Below are positions 50,601 through 61,638 of a DNA stretch of 64,000 bases, piece after piece. Where the stretch lies: assembly GCA_002869845.2 (NCBI GenBank), contig NEWS02000003.1:75607-139606 (forward strand), given 5' to 3'. Numbering within the stretch: the stretch's first letter is position 1; each line of letters opens with the position of its first letter. A program made the translations under genes and the position numbers. The notes under the pieces were generated by a model that worked only from the letters and a program-made list of their open reading frames with translations, did not search any database and was not told the origin of the DNA. This DNA comes from Nitrospira sp. CG24B (lineage in GTDB: Bacteria; Nitrospirota; Nitrospiria; Nitrospirales; Nitrospiraceae).

Positions 50601-51980
50601 ATGACCGAAGAATGGGGCGCGATTCTCGTCGTCGATGATGATGCAGATATGCGGGAATTGGCCTATGACATGCTGAAAGATCGGGGTCATCAGGTCACGA
50701 TGGCTGGAAGTGGAGAGGAAGCTCTGAAACGATTGGCCGAAGAAGACCATGCGGTCGTCCTCACGGATCTTCGTATGAAAGGGATGCAGGGGCTTGAATT
50801 GCTGACCCAGATCAAACGAGACCATCCGGAGATCAACGTGATTCTCATGACCGCCTTTGGATCGGTCGAGACGGCGGTCGAAGCGATGAAACACGGGGCG
50901 AGCGACTACCTCACCAAGCCGGTCAAGAAAGACGAGCTGATCCGCGTCATCGAACGGGTGATCAGAGAAGCGGCGCTTCGGCGGGAGGTCAGACGGCTCA
51001 GAAAAGAGGTCCACAAAGAATACAGTTTTCATCACATCTTAGGTAAGAGCAAGGCGATCCAGGCGGTGTTCGATTTGATTCGCCGGGTGGCTGATAGTCC
51101 GACCAACGTCCTGATTACAGGAGAAAGTGGGACAGGCAAAGAATTGGTTGCCAAAGCCATTCACTACAACAGTGACAGAAAGGACGCTCCCTTTATTCCG
51201 GTGAACTGTGCGGCGATTCCGGAGCAACTCTTGGAGAGTGAACTGTTCGGGCATATGCGAGGCGCCTTTACCGATGCGAAGATGGATAAGCGGGGGCTGT
51301 TTGAAGAAGCGCAGAAAGGCACGCTGTTTCTCGATGAGATCAGTGAGCTGCCGCTCATGCTTCAGGCCAAAATTCTTCGCGCGATTCAGGAAAAGGAAAT
51401 CCGGCGGGTGGGAGCGAACAAGTCGATTTCGGTGGATGTGCGCATCATCGCGGCCACCAACTTGAATCTCAATGAGGAGATCAAGAATAAGCGCTTTCGA
51501 GAAGACTTGTACTACCGACTCAACGTCATTGAGCTGAAGTTGCCGCCGTTACGAGAACGACGCGAAGATATTCCGCTCCTGGTAGAGGCCTTTCTTAAGA
51601 AGTGCGGCGAGGCCCGAGGGAAGGAGGTCAAGGGTGTCAGCGAGGCCACTTTGGCGATGTTGATGGACTATGCCTGGCCCGGGAACGTGCGTGAACTGGA
51701 GAATGTCATCGAACGGGCTGTGACGCTCAGCCGGGGGGAGAAGATTTCGCCGGATGATCTGCCCGCGCCGGTGCAAGGGGCACGCGGCGACCGGCGTGTC
51801 TTGGACGAAGCGGCTGAGCAGGCGTTGCCCCTGCATGAGCTTGAAAAAGAGTACATTAAGAAGATCCTCGAAAAAACCGGCGGCAACAAGTATCAGGCCG
51901 CTCATGCCCTTGGCATCGATCGCAAGACCCTGTATCGTAAGCTCGCCGAAATCGAGGGCAAGCCTCATCCAGAGGAATAA
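50601..51980 (+). CDS. NtrC-family sigma-54-dependent response regulator
   Basis: Receiver + AAA ([28 protein letters not shown]) + Fis HTH. Confidence 0.96.
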   Translation: MTEEWGAILVVDDDADMRELAYDMLKDRGHQVTMAGSGEEALKRLAEEDHAVVLTDLRMKGMQGLELLTQIKRDHPEINVILMTAFGSVETAVEAMKHGASDYLTKPVKKDELIRVIERVIREAALRREVRRLRKEVHKEYSFHHILGKSKAIQAVFDLIRRVADSPTNVLITGESGTGKELVAKAIHYNSDRKDAPFIPVNCAAIPEQLLESELFGHMRGAFTDAKMDKRGLFEEAQKGTLFLDEISELPLMLQAKILRAIQEKEIRRVGANKSISVDVRIIAATNLNLNEEIKNKRFREDLYYRLNVIELKLPPLRERREDIPLLVEAFLKKCGEARGKEVKGVSEATLAMLMDYAWPGNVRELENVIERAVTLSRGEKISPDDLPAPVQGARGDRRVLDEAAEQALPLHELEKEYIKKILEKTGGNKYQAAHALGIDRKTLYRKLAEIEGKPHPEE

Positions 51981-52048
51981 TTGCCACGTTCTGATCATCA
52001 CGGCAAGATTGTGAACTGACACTCCTGCTCCAGGCCGAGATCGATCAC

Positions 52049-54340
52049 ATGAAGGATGTCGACCGTCTTGCCATGCGCACTGTGTTTTGGATAATCCCCC
52101 TCCTTACGGTAGGAATTTTTGTCCTAGACCTGTTGACGCCGGTCGGCGTGGCGGTGTCGATTTTGTATCTCATTCCACTGCTGTTGACGTATCCATCTCC
52201 CCGCACTAGGGATCCGCTCTACTTCTCTGCTGTAGCCACGGTGCTCATCTGGGCGGACGTTCTGCTGAAACCGGCTGGTCTTCCGATTCCCTACGCATTG
52301 TTCAACCGTACGTTAGGTATGATGGTCATCTGGGTCATCGCCATCGGGCTGATTCGGTATAAGCGAACCCAGCACGAGTTGAAATCTGCACGGATTGAGC
52401 AGGCCCATGCCGAAGATCTGATGATGGAGGCGCAAGAGGCCCGCTACTATGCGGATAGGGAGGCGGTGCGTGCCGTGGTCGGTCGTGAAGCAGCTGAAGA
52501 GCAGCTTCTGGTCAGCCAACTCAGGCTGGAGAGCATCATTGAATCCGCGATGGACGCAATCATCACAGTGGATGAGGATCAGAAAGTTGTGTTGTTCAAC
52601 CAGGCGGCCGAACATCTGTTCGGCTGTTCCACTCGAGAAGCCATCGGGCAGACGCTCGATCGATTCTTGCCGACACGCTTCCGAGACGCCCATCGTCATC
52701 ATGTCCACGATTTCGGGCAAGCCGGTGTCACGAGCCGGAAGATGGGCAAACTCGGTACCGTGATGGGGTTCCGCTCGAACGGAGAGGAGTTTCCGATTGA
52801 AGCCGCGATCTCGCATATTGTTGTGGAGAGGAAGACCTACTATACCGTCATTCTCCGGGACATCACCGAACGAAAACGGGCTGAACACTCTCACCAAGAG
52901 AGCCAGCGGCAACTCGCCACCTTGATCAGCAATCTCCCAGGCTTCGTCTATCGGAGTCGGAACGATCGTAACTGGACATTCGAGTATCTCAGTGAGGGCG
53001 TGTCAGATTTGACTGGATATCCCGTCGAGGACTATCTCGTACAGCGAACGATCTCGTACGGTGCCAATACCCATCCAGGGGACCGTGAGCGCATCTGGCA
53101 GGAGGTTCAGACGGCCGTGGGGCAGCATCGCCCGTTCGAGATGACCTACCGAGTCCTGACCAAATCAGGCGAGGTCAAATGGGTTTGGGAACGGGGTGAA
53201 GGCATTTACGCTCAGGACGGCACACTCAATTATTTGGAAGGGTTCGTCACCGACATCACTGAACGCAAGCGAGCCGAACACTTGTTACGGCAAAGTGAAG
53301 AACGCTACCGACGCCTGATCACCATTTCGCCCTATGCGATCTTAGTGCATCGAGGCGACCACATCATCTTTGCCAATGATCAAGCCATCAAGCTGTTCGG
53401 AGCGGTGAAGGCCGAGGAGATCCTCGAAAAGTCACCGATGGACCTGTTCCATCCTGATTATCACGTCGTCATTCGAGAGCGAATCCATGAACTGCTTGAA
53501 GGCAGAGTACAACTGCCCATGCTCGAGGAACAAATCATGACGCTCGATGGGAGGGCGATTGACGTCGAGGTCAGTACGGCGCGGTTTGTGGATGAAGAAG
53601 GTCCGGCTATCTTGGCTATGCTCCGAGATATCAGTGAGCGGAAACGACTGCAGGAACAATTGCGTAAGACCGAGCGGATCGCAGAACTGGGTACGCTAGC
53701 TTCCGGCATGGCCCACGAAATCGGGACACCGATGAACGTCATTCTCGGCCGTGCTGAATATCTGATGGACCGTGTGACGGAAGAACCAGTGAAAAAAGGG
53801 CTTCAAACCATTGTCACGCAGGTTGAGCGAATTACGAAGGTGATGAATCAGTTGCTGACGTTCGCGCGACGCAACGCCCCGGAGCGGTGCCCCCTGGACC
53901 TTCGAGGAACGATAGAAGCCGGCATGGAGTTGTTTCAGGAACGTCTCGCGCGAAGTCAGATCCAGGTGGAGCTGGCGTTGGCCGATAACTGTCCGAGGGC
54001 GCTGGCCGATCCGGATCAGATGAGCCAGGTCTTCATCAATCTCGTGATGAACGCCGTGCATGCTATGCCGGACGGCGGAACTCTACGAATCGGCCTGGCG
54101 CCGGAGAAACACATGGTGAAACTCACGATAGCCGATACGGGCCATGGCATTCCCCGGGATGTGGTCGAGAAAGTCTTCGAGCCGTTCTTTACGACGAAAG
54201 AATTCGGTCAGGGAACAGGATTGGGACTGACCGTGGTCAAGGGCATCATCGAAGAACATCAGGGCTCCATCGTTGTTGAGAGTGGAGAAGGGAAGGGCAC
54301 GACGTTTACAATTTTGCTTCCGCAAGCTGACAGCCAGTGA
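52049..54340 (+). CDS. Multi-PAS membrane sensor histidine kinase
   Basis: N-terminal TM segments, three PAS domains, GMAHEIGTPMNVILGRAEYL, HATPase. Confidence 0.95.
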   Translation: MKDVDRLAMRTVFWIIPLLTVGIFVLDLLTPVGVAVSILYLIPLLLTYPSPRTRDPLYFSAVATVLIWADVLLKPAGLPIPYALFNRTLGMMVIWVIAIGLIRYKRTQHELKSARIEQAHAEDLMMEAQEARYYADREAVRAVVGREAAEEQLLVSQLRLESIIESAMDAIITVDEDQKVVLFNQAAEHLFGCSTREAIGQTLDRFLPTRFRDAHRHHVHDFGQAGVTSRKMGKLGTVMGFRSNGEEFPIEAAISHIVVERKTYYTVILRDITERKRAEHSHQESQRQLATLISNLPGFVYRSRNDRNWTFEYLSEGVSDLTGYPVEDYLVQRTISYGANTHPGDRERIWQEVQTAVGQHRPFEMTYRVLTKSGEVKWVWERGEGIYAQDGTLNYLEGFVTDITERKRAEHLLRQSEERYRRLITISPYAILVHRGDHIIFANDQAIKLFGAVKAEEILEKSPMDLFHPDYHVVIRERIHELLEGRVQLPMLEEQIMTLDGRAIDVEVSTARFVDEEGPAILAMLRDISERKRLQEQLRKTERIAELGTLASGMAHEIGTPMNVILGRAEYLMDRVTEEPVKKGLQTIVTQVERITKVMNQLLTFARRNAPERCPLDLRGTIEAGMELFQERLARSQIQVELALADNCPRALADPDQMSQVFINLVMNAVHAMPDGGTLRIGLAPEKHMVKLTIADTGHGIPRDVVEKVFEPFFTTKEFGQGTGLGLTVVKGIIEEHQGSIVVESGEGKGTTFTILLPQADSQ

Positions 54341-54547
54341 CTTCTATCTCCTGTGGCATCCCGCGACAGCTGATCCATCCTTGACTGTGGTTTTTCTCAT
54401 CAGGCGAGGCATCTGTATTCCTCATCATGGCTTGATTTTCAAGGAATTAGCCCTACTGCTGTTCCCCTTCTCATGGCATACCTCTTGCCAATTAGCCAAC
54501 CTAAGAGTGTGCGAAAGACCGGATGGGGGCCGGAGAGGATGTTGCGT

Positions 54548-54937
54548 ATGACGAAGGGAAAAGCCGCAGTGTTGCTGATCGTCGAGGATGACCGTGAAAT
54601 GCGCAGTCTGCTATGCGATGAATTTTGCGGAACAGGATATCAGTTGCGTGAAGCAAGGGATGGGGACGAAGCCTTTCTGGCGGTCCTACAGTCCGTGCCT
54701 GATCTGATTTTGACGGATCTACGGATGCCGGCAGGAGGAGATGATTACATCAGCCGGTTGAGGACCGTGGCACCCAGGTGTCCCATCGTTGTCATCACGG
54801 GATTCGGCGATGCGGTATTGAAAGCTCAGGTATTGAAAGCAGGAGCGAACGCGTACTTTGACAAGCCCGTCCGTGTTGCCGAGCTGAAGGCTTGTGTGCA
54901 ACAATTGCTCGACCATAGACCCGGAGCTGAGAGCTGA
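54548..54937 (+). CDS. Response regulator receiver protein
   Basis: [18 protein letters not shown]...[10 protein letters not shown]...[11 protein letters not shown]; start at internal ATG. Confidence 0.85.
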   Translation: MTKGKAAVLLIVEDDREMRSLLCDEFCGTGYQLREARDGDEAFLAVLQSVPDLILTDLRMPAGGDDYISRLRTVAPRCPIVVITGFGDAVLKAQVLKAGANAYFDKPVRVAELKACVQQLLDHRPGAES

Positions 54938-54950
54938 CGGCATAGGCCGT

Positions 54951-56360
54951 ATGCTCTTCATCTCGAGAAATGAGCCCGCTTTGTGTGACTCAGAACGCCT
55001 TGACGGACCACGACAGACGGATCCCATCGTTGCCGCTCGAATCGAAGCGATCAAGCAGTTAGCAGAGGGACTCTCGGACCGCGTGGCGGTGATGGACTCC
55101 TCATTCAACGTCGTCTACGCGAACGAGGCAGCCTGGGCTGTCGACCAGACTCACACACCTCGCCGACTTCACGCCAAATGCTATGAAGCGTTTGCGCATC
55201 GGACCGACCCTTGCGGGACCTGTCCGGCCATAAGGGTATTTGAGGCCCCCGAGGTCCAGTGCGTATCTTGTTCCAGCGGAGGAGATGGCACGGCCTGCGG
55301 GATGCAACAAGCCTTTCCCTTAGCGGATGGGCAGGGAACGGTGGCCTCCATGCTGGTGCTCTTTCATCCCACACTGAAGTCTCATAGTCGAGCAACGCCA
55401 GAGGATTCCACCGGTCAGGCGGGAAGCGACGGGCTAGGGGATTTGATCGGTCGAAGTTCCGCCATGCGGCAGCTGTTCGACATGACTCGTCTTGTGGCGG
55501 ACAGTTCGGCGACCGTCCTCATACAAGGGGAGAGCGGAACGGGTAAAGAAATCCTGGCGAGAACGATTCATGTGCTCAGCAGCCGGAAAGATCAGCCGTT
55601 CGTCGTCGTCGATTGCGGATCCCTGCCAGAGACACTACTCGAAAGTGAACTGTTCGGGCATGTGAAGGGCGCCTTCACCGGGGCGGTCGCCAATAAGCGT
55701 GGGCTCTTCGAAGAGGCAGACGGCGGGACCATCTTTCTCGATGAGATCGCCGATACCACGCCGACCTTTCAAGCGAAGCTGCTTCGAGTCCTGCAAGAGG
55801 GCGAGATCAAGCCCGTGGGTGGAACCAGGTCGCTGAAGATCCATGCGCGGGTCCTCTCTGCCTCGAACAAAGATCTGGCCGAACTGGTGAAGGCCAAAAC
55901 GTTTCGGCAGGATCTGTACTATCGACTCGCCGTGTTGCCTCTCTATTTGCCGGCTCTCCGGGAACGGCGAGACGACATCCCGCTGTTAGTCCGGCACTTC
56001 GTTGCTGCTTCGTGCGCTCGACATCATCAACCGGTTCGGCAGGTCGCCGAGCGAACGATGAGGACGTTGCGCGACGCTCCGTGGCCCGGCAATGTCCGAC
56101 AATTGCAGCATTACGTCGAACGGGCCGTGGTGACGACCGCCGGGCCGTGGCTCGTGTGTGATGATCTCCTCGATGTTGGCACCGCTGACGAGCACGAGAG
56201 CTTACGGTCAACGTCGCGGGGGGTGGTTGCCCAGGCTGAGCGCACGCGAATCGTTGACGCGCTAGAAAAGACTGCCGGAAACCGATTGAAAGCCGCCAAG
56301 TTGCTCAAGATCAGCCGAGCGAGTCTCTATAACAAACTTCGTGCCTATAGCATCGAATAG
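54951..56360 (+). CDS. Sigma-54-dependent transcriptional activator with Cys-containing PAS domain
   Basis: [28 protein letters not shown], Fis-type HTH; N-term [17 protein letters not shown]. Confidence 0.92.
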   Translation: MLFISRNEPALCDSERLDGPRQTDPIVAARIEAIKQLAEGLSDRVAVMDSSFNVVYANEAAWAVDQTHTPRRLHAKCYEAFAHRTDPCGTCPAIRVFEAPEVQCVSCSSGGDGTACGMQQAFPLADGQGTVASMLVLFHPTLKSHSRATPEDSTGQAGSDGLGDLIGRSSAMRQLFDMTRLVADSSATVLIQGESGTGKEILARTIHVLSSRKDQPFVVVDCGSLPETLLESELFGHVKGAFTGAVANKRGLFEEADGGTIFLDEIADTTPTFQAKLLRVLQEGEIKPVGGTRSLKIHARVLSASNKDLAELVKAKTFRQDLYYRLAVLPLYLPALRERRDDIPLLVRHFVAASCARHHQPVRQVAERTMRTLRDAPWPGNVRQLQHYVERAVVTTAGPWLVCDDLLDVGTADEHESLRSTSRGVVAQAERTRIVDALEKTAGNRLKAAKLLKISRASLYNKLRAYSIE

Positions 56361-57064
56361 CTTGTTGGTTGTCCTCGTCCAGCTCTTTCTTCAGGTCATA
56401 GCTCTCCACGTATCTCAATAGTCTACTCCATTGAAACTCTGGATAACGGTCCGGATGCCTGCCGGAGTTGTGTAGAACCTGCGTTTCAGCTCCTGGTATT
56501 TGGCCGGACAGAGCTGAATATGAAGATTGTCCCGCGTGTGTTCCTTTTCGCCTTTCTTTCGCGGACGGACGTCTATGGCCGTGGACAGTATAAGTGGATG
56601 ATATCTAAACGATCGAGCGAGATCTCCCTTGCGATTGTCCAAACTGATGGATTGCGTTGGGCACTCCAAAAAGACGCTGATACTCGATATGAACCTCCCA
56701 TCGTCGCTCTTCACACGCGAATAATTCGTTGGAGAGACCGCGAACAAGCATGGCACGAACGTTGCGGTTGTCAGAAGCATAGACAGAGGTCTGGCTCTGT
56801 CTGAGTTAGCTAGTGATTCGCCCTGTCAGTAGTTAGCTCCATTCGCTCGGGAGCGAGCGGTTGTCCTGACCGCTACGTGCCAGCGATGAGGGGGTCACAG
56901 GTGAGAGTGGCCCCCCCGTTTTCTATACGGTCTGGGCCAGCGCATGGCACACATGGATTGGGTGCGAAGCAACATGCAAGGCGATAGGAAACTATCTCTT
57001 GTACATGACTGCCGGTGGGTGTCGGACACGCCGTGAAAGCCGTCCGTTGGGAAAGAAGAGACGC

Positions 57065-57922
57065 ATGCCGAGGGTCAGCCCTGTGGCCGACATGGAAAGC
57101 AATCTTGTAGAAGCTGTCGAGGGGGTGGATCGCTTTCTCCTTCATCAAGCCTATTGGGATCAGAACGAGTTTCTGTTGTTGGAACAGTTTATCCCGCCGT
57201 CGGTCGTCAAGCCCTGCCTATGCGAGATCGAACAGCTCAGTAGTGAAGTTCATCGGAATTATGTGCCGGGCCATAAGCAGGGAGGCAGCGTCAGCTCCTA
57301 CGTCATTCGTGAAAAAGCGCCGGCGATTGTGGCGTTGTATCGGTCGCCTGCACTCCGGACGTTCCTCAGCCGGCTGGTCGACGCTCCCCTCATGCTCTGC
57401 CCCGAAGACGATCCGCATGCCTGCGCGTTGTATTACTACACAAAACCCGGCGACCACATCGGCTTTCACTATGACACGTCCTACTACAAAGGCGCTCGCT
57501 ATACGGTTCTCATCGGCCTAGTCGAGCAATCCGAGCATTGCCGGTTGGTGGCACGGGTGCATAAGGGTAAGGCTCCCACCGAGATCAGTGAAACCCGCAT
57601 CCCAATGGAGCCGGGAACGATGGTGGTCTTCAACGGCGACAAACTCTGGCATGCCGTCACACCGCTTGGTGCTCACGAACGGCGGGTGATCTTGACGCTG
57701 CAATACGTGACGGATCAGCGGATGGGGCCGCTCAAGAAACTGTTTTCCAACATGAAGGATGCGTTTGCCTACTTCGGGCCGGCCGCGCTGATGCACCGGC
57801 CCAAGGCGAAGCAGGCCTCGATCAACGATCGCGTGATGATCCGAGCCGACATGATGACCGATCATCCGACGCTGCAATTTCTCGCGGGAGTATGGAGTGC
57901 ATCTCTCAATCGCGATTCCTGA
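57065..57922 (+). CDS. 2OG-Fe(II)-oxygenase-like protein
   Basis: HYDTSYYKGARYTVLIGLV ... LWHAVTPLGAHERRVILTLQY (HxD...H plus Arg); internal start MPRVSPV. Confidence 0.75.
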   Translation: MPRVSPVADMESNLVEAVEGVDRFLLHQAYWDQNEFLLLEQFIPPSVVKPCLCEIEQLSSEVHRNYVPGHKQGGSVSSYVIREKAPAIVALYRSPALRTFLSRLVDAPLMLCPEDDPHACALYYYTKPGDHIGFHYDTSYYKGARYTVLIGLVEQSEHCRLVARVHKGKAPTEISETRIPMEPGTMVVFNGDKLWHAVTPLGAHERRVILTLQYVTDQRMGPLKKLFSNMKDAFAYFGPAALMHRPKAKQASINDRVMIRADMMTDHPTLQFLAGVWSASLNRDS

Positions 57923-58161
57923 GGCGCAGGTGGTTGAAGCCCGGACTTTGCTACGCATAGTCCGGATGGCGCCGGCCTGCGATGTAGAGGCCGATGAATA
58001 GGGGGCGGCGTACGTCCATGGCTCTTGTGCTCAGGAGTCGATTGGGTAGGCGCGGAATCGATTATTCACCAAGCTGACGCCTCGGGCCGGAGGGTGTCCG
58101 TCAGCTGAGCGCTCGAAGGAGGGCCGTGCTTCTCGATGCATAACCAGGGAGGGGGAGTATC

Positions 58162-58848
58162 ATGCAGGTTCAGAAGAGCAGGAGAAATATCGGATCGTGG
58201 TCTGTTGCAGTGTCACTCGCCGCAGCGTTCGCCCTGAGTAGTGTGGGAACGGCCTTGGCTGAAGATACGACCACAACAGGAAACCGCGTATTCTTTCGTG
58301 GAGGCTATGGACAGATGCTGAGTGATCGGGCTGGTGAGTTTATCACCGACGTCCATGGAGCCGGCGGTAAGAATGATGGAACCGGGGGCTATTACATCGG
58401 CGGTGGCGCGGAGCTCATGGTCACCAAGGATCTGTGGGGTATGCTGCCAGGTGTCGCGCTTGTGGGCGAGATCGGATTGGAATTCAAGCGATGGAGTTCC
58501 AGCAGTGTCGTGAGCGGAGAAGCCCTGACGCCTGTCAGCAATTTTACTCCGGCCAAGGTGCAGATGACCATGTTGACGGCAAGCGTCGCGCCGAAAGTGA
58601 AGTTCCGGCAGGGGACCGATTTCCAACCTTGGATCATTCCGGCCGGGTTGGATTTCCACGTCATCAGCCCAACGTCGAGTCAGATCAATTACTTGGACAT
58701 CGGGGTTCAGTTTGGTGGGGGTGCTGAGTTTCGCCTGTGGAAGGAGCTGTGGCTGGGTCTCGACAGCCGATTCCATCTGGCCTCCAATCAAACCAACACG
58801 GTGAATAATTTCTGGACTGCCGGCATCTATGGGGCAATCGGCTTCTAA
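58162..58848 (+). CDS. Outer-membrane beta-barrel-like protein
   Basis: Signal peptide and glycine-rich amphipathic strands; terminal aromatic FWTAGIYGAIGF. Confidence 0.7.
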   Translation: MQVQKSRRNIGSWSVAVSLAAAFALSSVGTALAEDTTTTGNRVFFRGGYGQMLSDRAGEFITDVHGAGGKNDGTGGYYIGGGAELMVTKDLWGMLPGVALVGEIGLEFKRWSSSSVVSGEALTPVSNFTPAKVQMTMLTASVAPKVKFRQGTDFQPWIIPAGLDFHVISPTSSQINYLDIGVQFGGGAEFRLWKELWLGLDSRFHLASNQTNTVNNFWTAGIYGAIGF

Positions 58849-58900
58849 AGAGCGTGATGGCGACTACCTGACATTTATCGTCTCCATTGGTTCCTACTTC

Positions 58901-58927
58901 GCAGGGAGCCGCGAAACGGCTCCCTGC
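58901..58927 (+). terminator. Stem-loop after OMP gene
   Basis: GCAGGGAGCCG-CGAAA-CGGCTCCCTGC perfect 11-bp stem; weak T tract. Confidence 0.55.
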
Positions 58928-58980
58928 TCTTACCCCCGCCCTACCAGGCGGGAACCTCTCGCGTATGTAAAGGAGTTTCA

Positions 58981-59703
58981 ATGTCCATCCCTGAACAAGC
59001 CCCAGCGCCCCAGGCACCCACACGCCAATATGTGAACTTCGTCTTTTATAAAGTCGACCCAGCCTGGCGGCGTTTGCCGGAGGATATGCGCACCCAGGGT
59101 AAACAGGAGTTCCTCCGGGCCGTGGAAGACTACAACGGCAAAGTCCTGGTGGTACCCTATTCCACCATCGGTATCCGGGGAGATTGCGACTTTATGCTCT
59201 GGCGCATCAGCTATGACCTGGACCTCTTCCAAGACATGAGCGCCAAGATCCTCGCCTCCGGCCTCGGACAGTATCTCTCCACCCCCTATTCTTATCTCGC
59301 GATCACGAAGCGCTCGGTCTACGTGGACCATCACACCCACGCGGGACAGGAAGGGAAACGGCTGACGGTGGTGCCAGGGAAGAGCAAATATAACTTCGTG
59401 TATCCATTTCTAAAGACGCGCGAGTGGTTCCTGCTCACGAAGGCGGCGCGACAGGGCATGATGGATGAGCATATCGAAGTGGGCCATCGGTTTCCGTCCG
59501 TGAAGCTGAATACGGCCTATTCGTTTGGGTTGGATGATCAGGAATGGGTGGTGGCGTTTGAAAGCGATAAGCCGGAAGACTTTCTGGAACTCGTGATGGC
59601 GCTACGCGAAACGGAGGGCTCACGCTACACGCTGCGTGACACGCCGATTTTCACCTGCGTTCGCAAGAGTCTCAAAGAAACGCTCGACACGCTCGGCGGC
59701 TGA
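58981..59703 (+). CDS. Chlorite-dismutase-family protein, coproheme-decarboxylase-like
   Basis: QYVNFVFYKVDPAWRRLP...MMDEHIEVGHRFPSVKLNTAYSFGLDDQEWVVAFESDKPEDFLELVMALRETEGSRYTLRDTPIFTCV. Confidence 0.88.
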   Translation: MSIPEQAPAPQAPTRQYVNFVFYKVDPAWRRLPEDMRTQGKQEFLRAVEDYNGKVLVVPYSTIGIRGDCDFMLWRISYDLDLFQDMSAKILASGLGQYLSTPYSYLAITKRSVYVDHHTHAGQEGKRLTVVPGKSKYNFVYPFLKTREWFLLTKAARQGMMDEHIEVGHRFPSVKLNTAYSFGLDDQEWVVAFESDKPEDFLELVMALRETEGSRYTLRDTPIFTCVRKSLKETLDTLGG

Positions 59704-59717
59704 CGCCACAGAACTGC

Positions 59718-60758
59718 ATGCTCGAAGGCTTCTGGTACATTGCCGGGGAAAGTGCTGCGGTCAGGGACGGGCGGCCGTTGGCGTCGGTGCTCTGCAATCA
59801 ACCATTAGTGCTGTTTCGGGATGGCCAGGGTCGTGCCCATGCGTTAGAAAATCGCTGTCCCCACAAAGGCGTGCCGCTCTCGTCGGCCCGGCAGGAAGGG
59901 GATTCCTTGCGTTGCCCTTTTCACGGGTGGCGCTTTATCTCTTCCGGTGAGTGTGTAGAAGTACCGGCCATAGGCAACGTGGCGCATCCATCACTGGCCT
60001 CGGCCTGCGTGAGGACTTTTCCAGCGGAGGAACAGGACGGGTGGGTGTGGGTCTATATCGGGAACGACCAATGCCCAAAGCCTTCGACTCCACCACCGTC
60101 GTTGCCGGTGCCCGCTGATGGGAGTCCAATGGTCTCCGTGCGCGAGTCCGCCGAGGCCAACGTCCGGTGGGATTTCGCCGTGGATAGTCTCATGGATCCC
60201 GCCCATGTCCCCTTCGTGCACAACAATTATTTCCGGCGGCGCGAGGCGGCCAAGAGAAAGGAAAAAGTGTTCACGCGACTGCCACTGGGGTTTCGCACCA
60301 TCTCGCAGAACGTCCTGCTGCCGGACACGTTTATCTTTCGCGCCTTGTCTCCGAGGCTGGGCTCGGCCACGACCACGGTCGATTTCGTCCTGCCCGGCAT
60401 CCATCTGGAACGATGGGAGATCGGCACACGGTTCGCGTCCGTCATGTTGGTGGCCACACCGCTTACGAATGAACGAAGTCGGTTCGACATTTGCGTCGGG
60501 TGGAACTTCTTGCGCGGGCTTCCTGTTGGATGGCAGGTCCGCCGGACCTTGAGGACTATCCTGAGCCAGGACCGGGAAGTGCTGGAATTGCAGGAACAAG
60601 GGTTCGGCCAGAAGGGAAGTATGCTCTTGAACTTAGAATCGGACACATTGGCCGTGTGGTACCGGCGGCTGAAGAGATATCGTTTGGATCAATTGGCCGG
60701 TGTGCCGGATCCACAACATCCGGTTCCTGAGAAGACCACGCTCAGCTGGACCACCTGA
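59718..60758 (+). CDS. Rieske non-heme iron oxygenase-like protein
   Basis: CPHKGVPLSSARQEGDSLRCPFHGW Rieske motif; DSLMDPAHVPFVHNNYF Fe-site motif. Confidence 0.92.
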   Translation: MLEGFWYIAGESAAVRDGRPLASVLCNQPLVLFRDGQGRAHALENRCPHKGVPLSSARQEGDSLRCPFHGWRFISSGECVEVPAIGNVAHPSLASACVRTFPAEEQDGWVWVYIGNDQCPKPSTPPPSLPVPADGSPMVSVRESAEANVRWDFAVDSLMDPAHVPFVHNNYFRRREAAKRKEKVFTRLPLGFRTISQNVLLPDTFIFRALSPRLGSATTTVDFVLPGIHLERWEIGTRFASVMLVATPLTNERSRFDICVGWNFLRGLPVGWQVRRTLRTILSQDREVLELQEQGFGQKGSMLLNLESDTLAVWYRRLKRYRLDQLAGVPDPQHPVPEKTTLSWTT

Positions 60759-61030
60759 TGAGCATGGTCAGCCCGATTGCTAAAAGGTGAAGTCCGTCTG
60801 CCTGTGGGCGCACAACTCACTATCTTGGATGAACCTTAGGGCGGCGATCGGCGCTCCGTCGGTCGCTCCAATCAGGTGGTGGAGACCATTGTTCCAACTC
60901 GACACTTCAGCGTTTCCCTGTCATGCCCCAGTTGCTCGATAGAAACCATCTAAGGATACAGCGCCGTGATTCGACTTGCTGGGTAAGGCAGGACGATTTT
61001 TCCACCCCAGATCGATTAAGATAGCGCTCT

Positions 61031-61507
61031 ATGTATTCCACGCTGATTGTCCTGCATATCCTTGCCGCCATGAGCTGGGTTGGAGGGATGATTTTTCTTT
61101 CTCTGGTTTTGGCTCCCTTGGTCAGAGGGCGGAAAGCCGCGCCGGAATTCATGGCGATGTTTCGATCTGCCGCGCTACGGTTTCGCCCCATCGTCTGGAT
61201 CGCGATGGCGATCCTCTTGATCACTGGGCCGATGTTACTCTCACACCGTGGCCTCAGTGTCATGGCACCGGCTTCATGGCCGGGAATCGTGACCATGAAA
61301 CTGACGTTGGTCGCCCTGTTGTTGTTCCTGACCCTACTCCATGATCTTGTCTTCGGCCCTCAGGTCAGTCGGGTCAGCGCTATCGCAGAATCTCAGCGGA
61401 CGACCGGAGAGCGGGTCATCTTCAAATCTGCTCGCTGGTTGCCACGTCTTTCATTGCTCATCGCACTGGCCGTAGTCGTTGCGGCGGCGCTGCTGGCACG
61501 GTCATAA
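61031..61507 (+). CDS. CopD-like integral membrane protein
   Basis: LIVLHILAAMSWVGGMIFLSLVLAPLV and multiple TM segments. Confidence 0.7.
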   Translation: MYSTLIVLHILAAMSWVGGMIFLSLVLAPLVRGRKAAPEFMAMFRSAALRFRPIVWIAMAILLITGPMLLSHRGLSVMAPASWPGIVTMKLTLVALLLFLTLLHDLVFGPQVSRVSAIAESQRTTGERVIFKSARWLPRLSLLIALAVVVAAALLARS

Positions 61508-61638
61508 CGGGATTTGCAGCGAGCTATCTATCGAGCGAGAGCAAGGTCCTACGAAGCAGGACAGGCCCCGCTCCTTGTCCCGTGAAGACGTGTACCTCTC
61601 CACCGCTCATCATGTGACATGGATCAAGCTGGCAAGGG

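Noticed and set aside
58981-59703. Considered as the canonical chlorite dismutase of nitrite oxidisers
   Set aside because: Sequence pattern around the proximal His and C-terminus is closer to coproheme-decarboxylase-type members; not called cld.
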